From positions 1-14,403 of the forward strand of contig DDEJ01000093.1 in the NCBI GenBank assembly GCA_002336405.1: a DNA stretch of 14,403 nt, given 5' to 3'. Each line of letters starts with the position of its first letter. The first letter of the stretch is position 1. Below are positions 1 through 6,627 of the stretch, in pieces. This stretch comes from Rhodobacteraceae bacterium UBA1957 (lineage in GTDB: Bacteria; Pseudomonadota; Alphaproteobacteria; Rhodobacterales; Rhodobacteraceae). The notes below the pieces were generated by a model. The model was not told the origin of the DNA. It ran no database searches and saw only the letters and a list, made by a program, of their open reading frames with translations. A program made the position numbers and the translations under genes.

Positions 1-30
1 AATCGCTGCCTTGAACACTGAACAGGCAAA

Positions 31-61
31 GCCCCTCCTTCGTGAGGGGTATTTTGTTTTT
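31..61 (+). terminator. Intrinsic terminator of an upstream gene
   Basis: A 6-bp GC-rich stem, CCCTC-type arms at 32-37 and 44-49 with a CTTCGT loop, can be extended by a G-T pair at 31/50. It is followed by a T-rich tract (50-61, ATTTTGTTTTT). This is a standard rho-independent terminator reading on the + strand, so it most likely ends a transcript that starts before the window. The gene it serves is not visible. Confidence 0.8.
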
Positions 62-430
62 AAAGACTACCTTTTATTGTCTAAGCACCGCCCCCCAAAA
101 CACCAGTGTTGTCGGCTCCGGACTGTTCCGCGGCCCTATCTGGCGTTCACCCATGCCTGAAGCAACATCTGTGTAAGTGTCATCATGGCATTCTAACCAA
201 CGACAGAATATAGATTTCCGACAGGGCAATCTGACGCAAAATACCAAGCATAAAGTGGCATTTATCCGTTTAAATGAGCGAAATTCTGTATCCTCGGTAA
301 AAACTGAGCTGATTGATCAAGTTACCCATGCACCTTGGTTGAATATAGTTTATAACGCACCCGCAACAGATTGGTGCAGTCCAAGCCAGTCTTGACACTT
401 TGCAGTGGTGTAAACCGGTAGGAGAATAAC
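62..430. other. Intergenic region upstream of fumC, no gene recognised
   Basis: About 370 bp between the terminator and fumC. I see no protein family, tRNA or known structured RNA. There is a short palindrome AACAC-CA-GTGTT at 99-110 and a TTGG-TGCAGT-CCAA repeat at 371-384. A consensus -35 hexamer TTGACA lies at 392-397, but no acceptable -10 follows at 16-18 bp spacing, and TATAGT at 344-349 lacks a good -35. The fumC promoter is therefore probably in here but cannot be placed. The only fumC control element that is clear is the AGGAG ribosome binding site at 420-424. Confidence 0.5.
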
Positions 431-1822
431 ATGACGCAGACGCGCACCGAAACCGATAGCTTTGGCCCCCTTGAGGTGCCGTCAGACAAATATTGGGGTG
501 CGCAGACGCAGCGCTCGATTATTAACTTTCCAATCGGTTGGGAAAAACAACCCATTGCCATCGTCCGCGCATTGGGTGTGATCAAAAAAGCCTGTGCCGA
601 GGCCAATATGACCCTTGGGGCCTTGGATGAGCGCCGCGGCACTGCGATCACCCAAGCCGCCAGTGAAGTCATCGAGGGCAAGTTTGACGAAAACTTTCCG
701 CTGGTGGTCTGGCAAACCGGATCTGGCACGCAATCAAATATGAACTCAAACGAGGTGATCGCCAATCGCGCAATCGAAATACTTGGTGGTGTGATCGGCT
801 CCAAAGATCCGGTGCATCCCAATGACCACTGCAATATGAGCCAGTCTTCAAATGACACCTTTCCCACAGCAATGCATATCGCCACCGCGATGAGCGCCCG
901 CGACGTGCTGTTGCCCGGGCTGGAAAAACTGCATGCGGGACTGCAGGCGAAAATCGTCGAATTCGACGGTATCATCAAAATTGGCCGCACCCACACCCAA
1001 GACGCCACCCCCCTCACCCTCAGTCAAGAGTTTTCCGGTTATAGCCATCAGGTGGCCATGGGTATCCAGCGCGTTAAAGATGCGTTGGGGCGGATCTATG
1101 AACTGGCCCAAGGCGGAACAGCGGTTGGCACAGGCCTGAACACCAAGATGGGCTGGTCGGAAATGGTGGCGTCCAATATGGCGCAGATCACCGGCCTGCC
1201 GTTCGTCACAGCCCCCAATAAATTCGAGGCCCTGGCCGCCCATGATGCAATGGTGGAAATCTCTGGCGCACTGAAGGTAGTCTCTGGCAGCCTGTTTAAA
1301 ATCGCCAATGATATCCGGCTTCTTGGCTCTGGCCCGCGCTGCGGTCTGGGTGAATTAATCCTGCCCGAAAACGAACCAGGAAGTTCGATCATGCCCGGCA
1401 AGGTCAACCCGACCCAATGCGAAGCACTGACCCAAGTGTGTATTCATGTGATGGGCAATGATGCCGCCGTTGGCTTTGCTGGATCACAGGGGCATTTTGA
1501 ACTGAACGTCTACAAGCCGATGATGGCCTATAACGTGCTACAATCCATGCAGTTGCTTGGCGATGCCGCCGCGGCCTTTACCGACAACCTGATCAAGGAT
1601 TTGGCCGCCGATGAGGACCGGATTGAAAAACTGATGCGTGAATCGCTGATGCTGGTGACGGCGCTCGCCCCTGAGATCGGCTATGACAACGCCACCAAAG
1701 TGGCCAAAACGGCGCATAAAAACGGCACGACCCTGAAGCAAGAGGCGATCGCCTTGGGGTTCGTCGACGCAACCACCTTTGATCGCGTGGTGCGCCCCGA
1801 AAATATGATAGGCCCAAAGTAA
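431..1822 (+). CDS. fumC: Class II fumarate hydratase (fumarase C)
   Basis: Reversibly hydrates fumarate to L-malate in the TCA cycle; cytosolic, oxygen-stable homotetramer without an iron-sulfur cluster. The 463 residues match the usual length of the family. Visible signatures are [14 protein letters not shown] (96-109), [14 protein letters not shown] (129-142, the B-site loop), [16 protein letters not shown] (185-200, with the catalytic-acid His188) and the fumarase/aspartase signature [11 protein letters not shown] (317-327, with catalytic-base Ser318). The start is the ATG at 431, preceded at 6 nt by AGGAG. The stop TAA shares its last base with the ATG of the next gene, so fumC is the first gene of a coupled three-gene unit. 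The fumarase signatures separate it from the related aspartase and argininosuccinate lyase. Nothing is missing or broken. Confidence 0.97.
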   Translation: MTQTRTETDSFGPLEVPSDKYWGAQTQRSIINFPIGWEKQPIAIVRALGVIKKACAEANMTLGALDERRGTAITQAASEVIEGKFDENFPLVVWQTGSGTQSNMNSNEVIANRAIEILGGVIGSKDPVHPNDHCNMSQSSNDTFPTAMHIATAMSARDVLLPGLEKLHAGLQAKIVEFDGIIKIGRTHTQDATPLTLSQEFSGYSHQVAMGIQRVKDALGRIYELAQGGTAVGTGLNTKMGWSEMVASNMAQITGLPFVTAPNKFEALAAHDAMVEISGALKVVSGSLFKIANDIRLLGSGPRCGLGELILPENEPGSSIMPGKVNPTQCEALTQVCIHVMGNDAAVGFAGSQGHFELNVYKPMMAYNVLQSMQLLGDAAAAFTDNLIKDLAADEDRIEKLMRESLMLVTALAPEIGYDNATKVAKTAHKNGTTLKQEAIALGFVDATTFDRVVRPENMIGPK

Positions 1823-1998
1823 TGTCGCAGCCGGTCAATTTAAACCGGGTGCGCAAACAAAAGGCGCGGCAAGAAAAAACCGTGCGCGCCGCGCAGAACG
1901 CGGCAGCGCATGGCCAAACCAAAGCCAGTAAGGCCCTGCAAAAAGCGCAGACTGACAAAGCGGCTAAAACACTTGATAGCCACCGGCGCGACCCATGA
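1822..1998 (+). CDS. DUF4169 family small basic protein
   Basis: A 58-residue protein, unusually rich in Lys, Arg, Ala and Gln. It begins [19 protein letters not shown], followed by an Ala/Lys-rich helical stretch, and ends near LDSHRRDP. This N-terminal VNLxRxRKxKAR pattern and the C-terminal LDxHR are what I know of the DUF4169 family of alphaproteobacteria; the function of the family is unknown. The likely structure is one or two charged helices with no signal peptide or membrane segment. Its ATG overlaps the fumC TAA by one base and its TGA overlaps the ATG of the next gene by four bases, so translation is very probably coupled on both sides. There is no separate promoter. A nucleic-acid-binding role is possible from the charge but is only a guess. 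Confidence 0.85.
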   Translation: MSQPVNLNRVRKQKARQEKTVRAAQNAAAHGQTKASKALQKAQTDKAAKTLDSHRRDP

Positions 1999-2252
1999 GC
2001 GCCCGGCCAGCCAAACGCTCGCTTACACTCAAGGGTCACCGTACCAGCGTGTCGTTGGAAGACCCTTTCTGGCTGGCGTTTCGCCAAATTGCCAAAGAAA
2101 AAAACATTGCGATCAATGTCTTGGCAGCCGAGATCGACGAGGCCCGTGGTTTTGAAGCCGGTTTGGCCTCGGCCATTCGCATCTTTGTGCTAAAGCACTT
2201 GCAAGATAAATGCGCACCCAATCAAGACAGCACCAACCGCGCCGTAGATTAG
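1995..2252 (+). CDS. Ribbon-helix-helix domain protein (RHH_4 type)
   Basis: 85 residues. Residues 8-20 (RSLTLKGHRTSVS) form the presumed DNA-contacting beta strand. They are followed by two helices, LEDPFWLAFRQIAKEKN (21-37) and the segment around 39-68 containing AAEIDEARG and SAIRIFVLKHL. This is the layout of the RHH_4 family common in Rhodobacterales. RHH proteins usually dimerise and bind operator DNA with an antiparallel two-strand sheet. It is encoded last in the fumC-DUF4169-RHH unit through an ATGA overlap. No toxin gene is adjacent, so an antitoxin role is not supported. A transcriptional regulator, perhaps of its own operon, is the simplest inference, but the target is unknown. 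Confidence 0.85.
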   Translation: MSARPAKRSLTLKGHRTSVSLEDPFWLAFRQIAKEKNIAINVLAAEIDEARGFEAGLASAIRIFVLKHLQDKCAPNQDSTNRAVD

Positions 2253-2365
2253 CAGCAGGCGCGGCCCGGTCCTTTCGATCTTGAGGTTAGGGCATTACCA
2301 TCGGCGCGTAGACGCGGCGAGACCCACAATTGTTGCAGAGAGCACCTTACATAAATTCCCAATAA

Positions 2366-2402
2366 CAGGTAATATTTGCCTGATCTCGCCATCTGGTATA
2401 GG
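2366..2402 (+). promoter_or_regulatory. Candidate promoter/operator for the nucleotidyltransferase gene
   Basis: In the 200-bp gap before the next gene there is a near-palindrome CAGGTAA-TAT-TTGCCTG (2366-2382, one mismatch). Its right arm supplies a -35-like TTTGCC (2375-2380), followed after 16 bp by a -10-like TATAGG (2397-2402). The arrangement resembles a promoter with an operator over the -35. Both hexamers are imperfect, so this is a weak call. No terminator for the upstream fumC unit is recognisable in the gap. Confidence 0.25.
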
Positions 2403-2452
2403 CAGATTTCAAGGCGCCTTGCGTGTCGGCAAAGACTGAGTGCGAATAACCC

Positions 2453-3061
2453 ATGAGCCATGTTGCTGTCCTTATCCCGGCCGCCGGTGCCGCCCGGCGC
2501 ATGCGGGGCCGCGACAAATTGCTGGAGCAGATCGATGGCGTGCCGCTGCTGGTCCGCGTGGTAATGCGCGCCTGTGCGGTCACAACTGATGTCATCGTAA
2601 CCCTGCCAAAAGGGGCGCATCCCCGCCATAGGTGTCTTGAGGGTCACAGCCTTAGTGTGGTTGAGGTCACAGACCCAAGTGAGGGGATGGCGGCTTCCAT
2701 CCGCGCCGGCATCACCGCCCTGCCACATCCCTGTGAAGGGGTGATGATCCTGCCCGCAGATATGCCCGATCTGACGCAGCAAGATCTGGCTTTGATGCTT
2801 GAGACGTTTCGCGCCCACAACCAAACCATGATCTGCCGTGCAGCCAATCAAGACGGAATCGCCGGGCATCCCGTGATATTTCCCAGCGTATTTTTTGAAG
2901 CCCTTGGCGGGTTGACCGGCGATCAGGGTGGCCGCGCCATTCTCCGCGAAAACGCCCACCGATTGATCAAAGTTACACTGCCGCGGGATCACGCGCTTAC
3001 CGATTTAGACAGCCCAGAGGCCTGGCAGGCTTGGCGGTCACAACGCAGGGAAAAATCCTAG
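2453..3061 (+). CDS. MobA/MocA-like NTP transferase (molybdenum cofactor cytidylyl/guanylyltransferase family)
   Basis: 202 residues with the NTP-transferase fold. The N-terminal nucleotide-binding loop is LIPAAGAARRMRGRDKLL (7-24), corresponding to the family's LAAGxSxRMGxxK. Others are SEGMAASIRAG (76-86), the metal-binding PADMP (101-105, Asp103), GHPVIF (138-143), GDQGGR (156-161) and LDSPEA (185-190). These are typical of MocA-type enzymes that transfer CMP (or, in MobA, GMP) from CTP/GTP to molybdopterin, often for xanthine-dehydrogenase-like enzymes. Nucleotide specificity cannot be read with certainty, so I give no symbol. The ATG start at 2453 has no strong Shine-Dalgarno (only a weak GAG about 12 nt upstream). 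No XdhC, molybdoenzyme or other cofactor gene is in the window. It is convergent with lpdA. Confidence 0.85.
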   Translation: MSHVAVLIPAAGAARRMRGRDKLLEQIDGVPLLVRVVMRACAVTTDVIVTLPKGAHPRHRCLEGHSLSVVEVTDPSEGMAASIRAGITALPHPCEGVMILPADMPDLTQQDLALMLETFRAHNQTMICRAANQDGIAGHPVIFPSVFFEALGGLTGDQGGRAILRENAHRLIKVTLPRDHALTDLDSPEAWQAWRSQRREKS

Positions 3062-3095
3062 ATTTGGGCTTTGAAACATCGTCTTTAAGACGGGA

Positions 3096-3118
3096 TATTG
3101 GCGCAGAGCTTGCCAATA
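3096..3118. terminator. Inverted repeat between convergent genes, possible weak terminator
   Basis: TATTGGC (3096-3102) and GCCAATA (3112-3118) form a perfect 7-bp stem with a 9-nt loop, in the 69-bp gap between the nucleotidyltransferase stop and the lpdA stop. The position suits a bidirectional terminator for two converging transcripts. Neither side has a clear T-tract (only CTTTTC at 3125-3130 on the + side), so termination efficiency is doubtful. Confidence 0.4.
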
Positions 3119-3130
3119 CCCAGACGCTTT

Positions 3131-4525
3131 TCACATATGGATCACACGGTCATAGGCATCCAACACGCTTTCGTGCATCATTTCCGACAGGGTCGGGTGC
3201 GGGAAGATCGTATTCATCAAGTCTTCTTCGGTGGTCTCCATCTGCTTGCCAACCACATAGCCTTGAATCAACTCGGTCACTTCGGCCCCAACCATGTGCG
3301 CGCCCAAAAGTTCGCCTGTTGTGGCATCAAACACGGTCTTGATCATGCCCTCAGGTTCGCCCAGTGCGATCGCCTTGCCGTTGCCAATAAACGGAAATCG
3401 CCCAACTTTTATATCATGTCCCGCAGCTTTGGCCTTGGCTTCGGTCAGACCAACACTGGCGATCTGCGGTGAGCAATAGGTGCAACCGGCAATGCTTTCT
3501 GGTTTGACCGGATGCGGCGAGCCGCCCGCGATCAATTCGGCCACCATCGTTCCCTCGTGACTGGCTTTATGGGCCAGCCACGGCGCACCCGCCAAATCTC
3601 CGATAGCAAACAGGCCCTCGACGCCGGTGCGGCAATAGTCATCGGTCACCACATGGGTTCGGTCGATCTTTACCCCAAGCGCCTCAAGCCCCAAGCCTTC
3701 GGTGTTGCCGACAATCCCGACAGCAGAAATCACCGTGTCAAATGTCAGTGTTTCAACCTTGCCGTTCTGCTCAATAAGCGCCGTGACCGTATCCTTGCCA
3801 CGATCCAACTGTTTGACCAAAGCCTTTTCGCGAATGTCCATACCCTGTTTGACAAAAGACTTCTTGGCAAAGGTCGAAATTTCTTCATCTTCCACCGGCA
3901 AAATACGGTCCATCACTTCAACCACGGTCGTCTTGGCGCCAAGCGTATTATAAAAACTGGCAAATTCGATTCCAATTGCGCCAGAGCCAATCACCAAGAG
4001 CTTTTTGGGCATACGCTTTGGCGTCAACGCGTGTTTATAGGACCAAACAAGATCTCCATCGGCCTCAAGACCGGGCAATTCGCGCGCCCGCGCCCCAGTT
4101 GCAACGATAACATGCTTGGCATGCAATGCCTGAGTACCCGCTTTTGTGGTCACCACCACACGCCCCTTGCCTGACAGCGACGCGCTGCCCATTATGGCAG
4201 TCACATTGTTTTTCTTCAATAAATGCCCAACGCCGCCGCTAAGCTGCTTGGCCACGCTCCGCGACCGTTTCACCACCGCATCCAGATCATAGTCGATGCC
4301 TGTGGCAGACAGGCCAAACTCTTTGGCCCGATGCATCAGGTGAAAGACTTCAGACGACCGCAACATTGCTTTGGTCGGAATACATCCCCAGTTCAGGCAA
4401 ATTCCACCCATATGCTCGCGCTCTATGACCGCGACGCTCAAGCCAAGTTGGGCAGCTCGGATCGCCGCAACATAGCCCCCGGGTCCTGCGCCAATCACAA
4501 TCAGGTCAAACGAATCTTGTGCCAT
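3131..4525 (-). CDS. lpdA: Dihydrolipoyl dehydrogenase (E3 component)
   Basis: FAD enzyme that reoxidises dihydrolipoamide on E2 subunits of 2-oxoacid dehydrogenase complexes, passing electrons to NAD+; cytosolic homodimer. The 464 residues show the FAD-binding IGAGPGG (11-17), the redox disulfide in GGICLNWGCIPTK (40-52, Cys43 and Cys48), the NAD-binding IGSGAIGIEFAS and the C-terminal HPTLSE (443-448, catalytic His443 and Glu448). The CLNWGC form and the C-terminus resemble the pyruvate-dehydrogenase-type E3 of alphaproteobacteria. I chose the ATG at 4525 over the TTG at 4540 because GGAGG (4531-4535) lies 5 nt upstream of the ATG and would overlap the longer reading. No E1 or E2 gene is nearby, so this E3 is encoded apart from its complex, behind a DUF924 gene and under its own apparent promoter with a palindromic operator. 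Confidence 0.96.
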   Translation of the reverse strand: MAQDSFDLIVIGAGPGGYVAAIRAAQLGLSVAVIEREHMGGICLNWGCIPTKAMLRSSEVFHLMHRAKEFGLSATGIDYDLDAVVKRSRSVAKQLSGGVGHLLKKNNVTAIMGSASLSGKGRVVVTTKAGTQALHAKHVIVATGARARELPGLEADGDLVWSYKHALTPKRMPKKLLVIGSGAIGIEFASFYNTLGAKTTVVEVMDRILPVEDEEISTFAKKSFVKQGMDIREKALVKQLDRGKDTVTALIEQNGKVETLTFDTVISAVGIVGNTEGLGLEALGVKIDRTHVVTDDYCRTGVEGLFAIGDLAGAPWLAHKASHEGTMVAELIAGGSPHPVKPESIAGCTYCSPQIASVGLTEAKAKAAGHDIKVGRFPFIGNGKAIALGEPEGMIKTVFDATTGELLGAHMVGAEVTELIQGYVVGKQMETTEEDLMNTIFPHPTLSEMMHESVLDAYDRVIHM

Positions 4526-4538
4526 ACGGTCCTCCAAC

Positions 4539-4579
4539 AAAGATAGTTTGATATTAAACTATCTTTAAGGCCGCTTCAA
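4539..4579 (-). promoter_or_regulatory. lpdA promoter with palindromic operator over the -10
   Basis: Reading the - strand, a -35 TTGAAG (4579-4574), a 17-bp spacer and a -10 TAATAT (4556-4551) make a good housekeeping-type promoter, with the start expected near 4544, about 19 nt before the ATG. A perfect inverted repeat AAAGATAGTTT (4539-4549) / AAACTATCTTT (4556-4566) with a 6-bp centre is centred exactly on the -10. Because the left part of the repeat lies upstream of the predicted transcript start, the repeat is more likely a DNA operator for a dimeric repressor than an RNA hairpin. The repressor is not identified. A hairpin terminator of the DUF924 transcript is the alternative, but the stem is AT-rich and no T-tract follows. 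Confidence 0.6.
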
Positions 4580-4591
4580 CAGAGCTTTGAC

Positions 4592-5170
4592 TTAGACCGC
4601 TGTTTCCAGCGGGTTCAGAGTTTTTTCATATCCACCGTTCTCTGAAAACATCCGTTCCGAGTGCGTGTAGGGACGGTTCAAAGCCTCGTTTCGAAATGGA
4701 AAACGTCCAAACATACGGATCACTTCTCGATGCGCTTTAGCATGTTCCAAGCCCGAGCCACCAGTGTCTTCCAGCCGGGTTTTCATTAATCGAACACAGC
4801 GGTCCTGATCAGGTAGATTTTCAGAATGCATTAACGGCAGGTAAAAAAACTGCCGTGCTGGTTCATCGATGCGCAAATCCCATTTATAGTGTATCGCCGA
4901 TTTCGCTGCGGCCAATGCACCACGATCAGCGGAATAGGCCTTTGCGCGACCACGAAACATATTACGCGAAAACTGGTCAAGCAAAATGCAATACGCCAGC
5001 GCACCTGTAGGATAGGTAAGCCAAAGCGAGAATTTGCCTTGCATGGCCTGTTCCCAAACCCCCATAAATTGCTCACAGATAGCGGCATCTAGCGAGGGGT
5101 CTTGGATATACCACCCTGCGGGACCCACTTCATCCAACCAAAACCTCAACAGTTTTTCTGGTGCAGCCAT
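4592..5170 (-). CDS. DUF924 family protein
   Basis: 192 residues, the normal length for the family, all helical in appearance and without signal peptide or membrane segment. Family hallmarks are the N-terminal LLRFWLDEVGP (7-17), LDQFSRNMFRG (64-74), FFYLPLMHSE (108-117) and HAKAHREVIRMFGRFPFRN (143-161). DUF924 proteins have a tetratricopeptide-like fold and no established biochemical function; some are annotated as membrane-associated. I chose the ATG at 5170 because a GGAG (5179-5182) lies 8 nt upstream; the GTG at 5179 would overlap that site. It precedes lpdA by 66 bp on the same strand, but lpdA appears to have its own promoter. A functional link to E3 is not shown. Confidence 0.88.
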   Translation of the reverse strand: MAAPEKLLRFWLDEVGPAGWYIQDPSLDAAICEQFMGVWEQAMQGKFSLWLTYPTGALAYCILLDQFSRNMFRGRAKAYSADRGALAAAKSAIHYKWDLRIDEPARQFFYLPLMHSENLPDQDRCVRLMKTRLEDTGGSGLEHAKAHREVIRMFGRFPFRNEALNRPYTHSERMFSENGGYEKTLNPLETAV

Positions 5171-5190
5171 TTCAAACACTCCACTCTTTT

Positions 5191-5220
5191 TTTATACCCC
5201 AGACCTACAATAACTATTGT
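5191..5220 (-). promoter_or_regulatory. Candidate DUF924 promoter with palindrome at -35
   Basis: On the - strand a -10-like TATAAA lies at 5196-5191. The expected -35 position (about 5219-5214) is occupied by the 14-bp palindrome ACAATA-GT-TATTGT (5207-5220) instead of a good -35 hexamer. That would fit an activator-dependent or repressible promoter whose transcript starts near 5184, just before the GGAG site. The call is tentative because the -35 is poor. Confidence 0.35.
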
Positions 5221-5286
5221 CCAAAATGATAGTAACTTTATGCTTCATAACCGACATAAAAGTGCATCTGAGTAAAGTATTTAAAC

Positions 5287-6537
5287 TCATTCACTGTCTT
5301 CTTTTGCAACATCAATTGCATGTTCTTGTGCCAGTTCGACTGCCACGACCGAGGCTCCGGGCGACAGCGGCATGTAAGAAGCCGTTGCATCAACCGCAAT
5401 CGCACTGCGCTGGGTCATCCGATAACCAGCATAAGCCGCCATCGCACAGAGCAAAAAAGCCGTCACCCCAAAATAACCATGGGGTCCAATCCGCTCCATC
5501 ACCCAACCGATAACCACTGGCCCAGCAATGGCCCCGACGCCAGTGATAAACACCAGACCGCCAGAGGCCGCCGCCATGTCATCAAAATCTAGATAATCAT
5601 TCGCATGGGCAATCAAAAGCGAATACAGCGGGTTTGAAAATCCGCCTATCAACCCGGCAGCAACCAGTAAAAAAATGTAATTATGACTAAAAAAATATCC
5701 TATAAATGCCCCGCTTGCGGCAATCAAAGCGGTCAGTAAAATCAATAACCGTCGGTCCATGCGGTCCGAAAGCCAACCAAGTGGGTATTGCAGCAAAGTT
5801 GCAAAGATATAAAACGTCGCCGCAAACAGCGAAATTTGCGCAACACTGAGCCCTACCTCGGCGCCATAAACGGCCGACATGCCAAATTGTGCAGAGAAGA
5901 CCCCTCCAAGCAAAAACATACCCACACAGCCTAGCGGTGATATTTGCACCAGTTTGCGCAGCGACATCGGCTTGGTGGAATCAAACGCCGGCGTTGGGCT
6001 AATCGATAGCAAAATCGGCGCAAATGAGATCGAGACCAGCACCGAAGGGATAACAAACAAAACATATCCAGACGGATCAGCCACCAGCAAAAGCATTTGC
6101 GCTAATACGATCCCAACCATCTGCACAATCATATAGGCTGAAAGCGCTTGCCCGCGGGTTTCGTTGGTAGAATCATTATTGAGCCAGCTTTCAGCAGTCA
6201 CATAGACCCCAGAGAAACAAAACCCAATCACCACCCGCTCCACCGCCCAGACATAGGGGTTTGCCCAAGTTGGATAGAGAATCAACACCGCCGAAATAAA
6301 ACTTGCCAGCGCGGCAAATACCCGTACGTGACCCACGCGCCTGATCATCCGTGGTGCCAGCCGGGATCCGCCCAAAAATCCTAAGAAATAGGCGGACATT
6401 ACCAGCGACATGGAACTTGTTGAAAAGCCTTCTATTTCACCACGAATACCCAACAGCGTTCCCTGCAAGCCATTGCCGACCATCAACAATAACATCCCCA
6501 AAAGTAACGCCCAAGAATTTGAAAATACTCTAACCAT
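5287..6537 (-). CDS. MFS transporter, YcaD-like family
   Basis: 416 residues with about twelve hydrophobic segments, the first at 9-30, separated by a central cytoplasmic loop near 181-198. The major-facilitator motif A appears as GWLSDRMDRR (254-263) in the loop between helices 8 and 9. AESWLNND (115-122) followed by TRGQALSAYM (127-136) resembles the YcaD branch of the superfamily, inner-membrane carriers whose substrate is not known. The C-terminal tail after residue 375 is hydrophilic and acidic at its end. The ATG at 6537 is the first methionine before the first helix; only a weak GGA lies upstream. It follows queA on the same strand after 90 bp, which contains a poor promoter-like TTCGTA-17 bp-TTTAAT (-10 at 6552-6557). 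Substrate cannot be inferred from the context. Confidence 0.85.
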   Translation of the reverse strand: MVRVFSNSWALLLGMLLLMVGNGLQGTLLGIRGEIEGFSTSSMSLVMSAYFLGFLGGSRLAPRMIRRVGHVRVFAALASFISAVLILYPTWANPYVWAVERVVIGFCFSGVYVTAESWLNNDSTNETRGQALSAYMIVQMVGIVLAQMLLLVADPSGYVLFVIPSVLVSISFAPILLSISPTPAFDSTKPMSLRKLVQISPLGCVGMFLLGGVFSAQFGMSAVYGAEVGLSVAQISLFAATFYIFATLLQYPLGWLSDRMDRRLLILLTALIAASGAFIGYFFSHNYIFLLVAAGLIGGFSNPLYSLLIAHANDYLDFDDMAAASGGLVFITGVGAIAGPVVIGWVMERIGPHGYFGVTAFLLCAMAAYAGYRMTQRSAIAVDATASYMPLSPGASVVAVELAQEHAIDVAKEDSE

Positions 6538-6627
6538 AAGCTATATCCAGAATTAAAATGACACCTGCACAAGATACGAAAACCGCAAAGCTGTCTGAGT
6601 GTTTAGCGACCAGTGAGGTCTTAATTA

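Noticed and set aside
42..176. 45-codon open frame starting with GTG inside the terminator hairpin
   Set aside because: It starts within the stem of a strong terminator, has no ribosome site and ends in unrecognisable sequence.
85..180. Possible 6S or SRP-like RNA on the - strand (AGTCCGGAGCCGA resembles a short 6S segment)
   Set aside because: The long closing stem expected of 6S RNA cannot be formed with the flanking sequence, and the conserved SRP tetraloop region (GGAAGG) is absent.
177..395. 72-codon open frame from GTG upstream of fumC
   Set aside because: No ribosome site, low-complexity polar composition unlike any family I know, and it occupies the region where the fumC promoter must lie.
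392..397. Consensus TTGACA -35 for fumC
   Set aside because: No -10 at 16-18 bp; the expected place is CCGGTA directly before the ribosome site, leaving no room for a leader.
322..1017. 231-codon open frame antisense to fumC
   Set aside because: Shadow of fumC in another frame; Ser/Cys-rich composition and no ribosome site or family motifs.
1593..2087. 164-codon antisense frame across the fumC end and DUF4169
   Set aside because: Arg/Cys-rich shadow sequence overlapping two well-supported genes on the other strand.
1995..2252. RHH protein as antitoxin of a toxin-antitoxin pair with the DUF4169 protein
   Set aside because: The partner upstream is a basic helical DUF4169 protein with no toxin fold, and the pair follows a housekeeping enzyme rather than lying in accessory DNA.
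2249..2992. 247-codon antisense frame over the nucleotidyltransferase
   Set aside because: It covers a gene with clear catalytic motifs and has no recognisable domain of its own.
3512..4174. 220-codon + strand frame over lpdA
   Set aside because: Antisense shadow of lpdA, His/Arg-rich, no motif and no ribosome site.
4539..4566. Palindrome before lpdA as a rho-independent terminator of DUF924
   Set aside because: The stem is AT-rich with no T-tract after it on the - strand, and it coincides with a well-formed promoter; kept as an operator instead.
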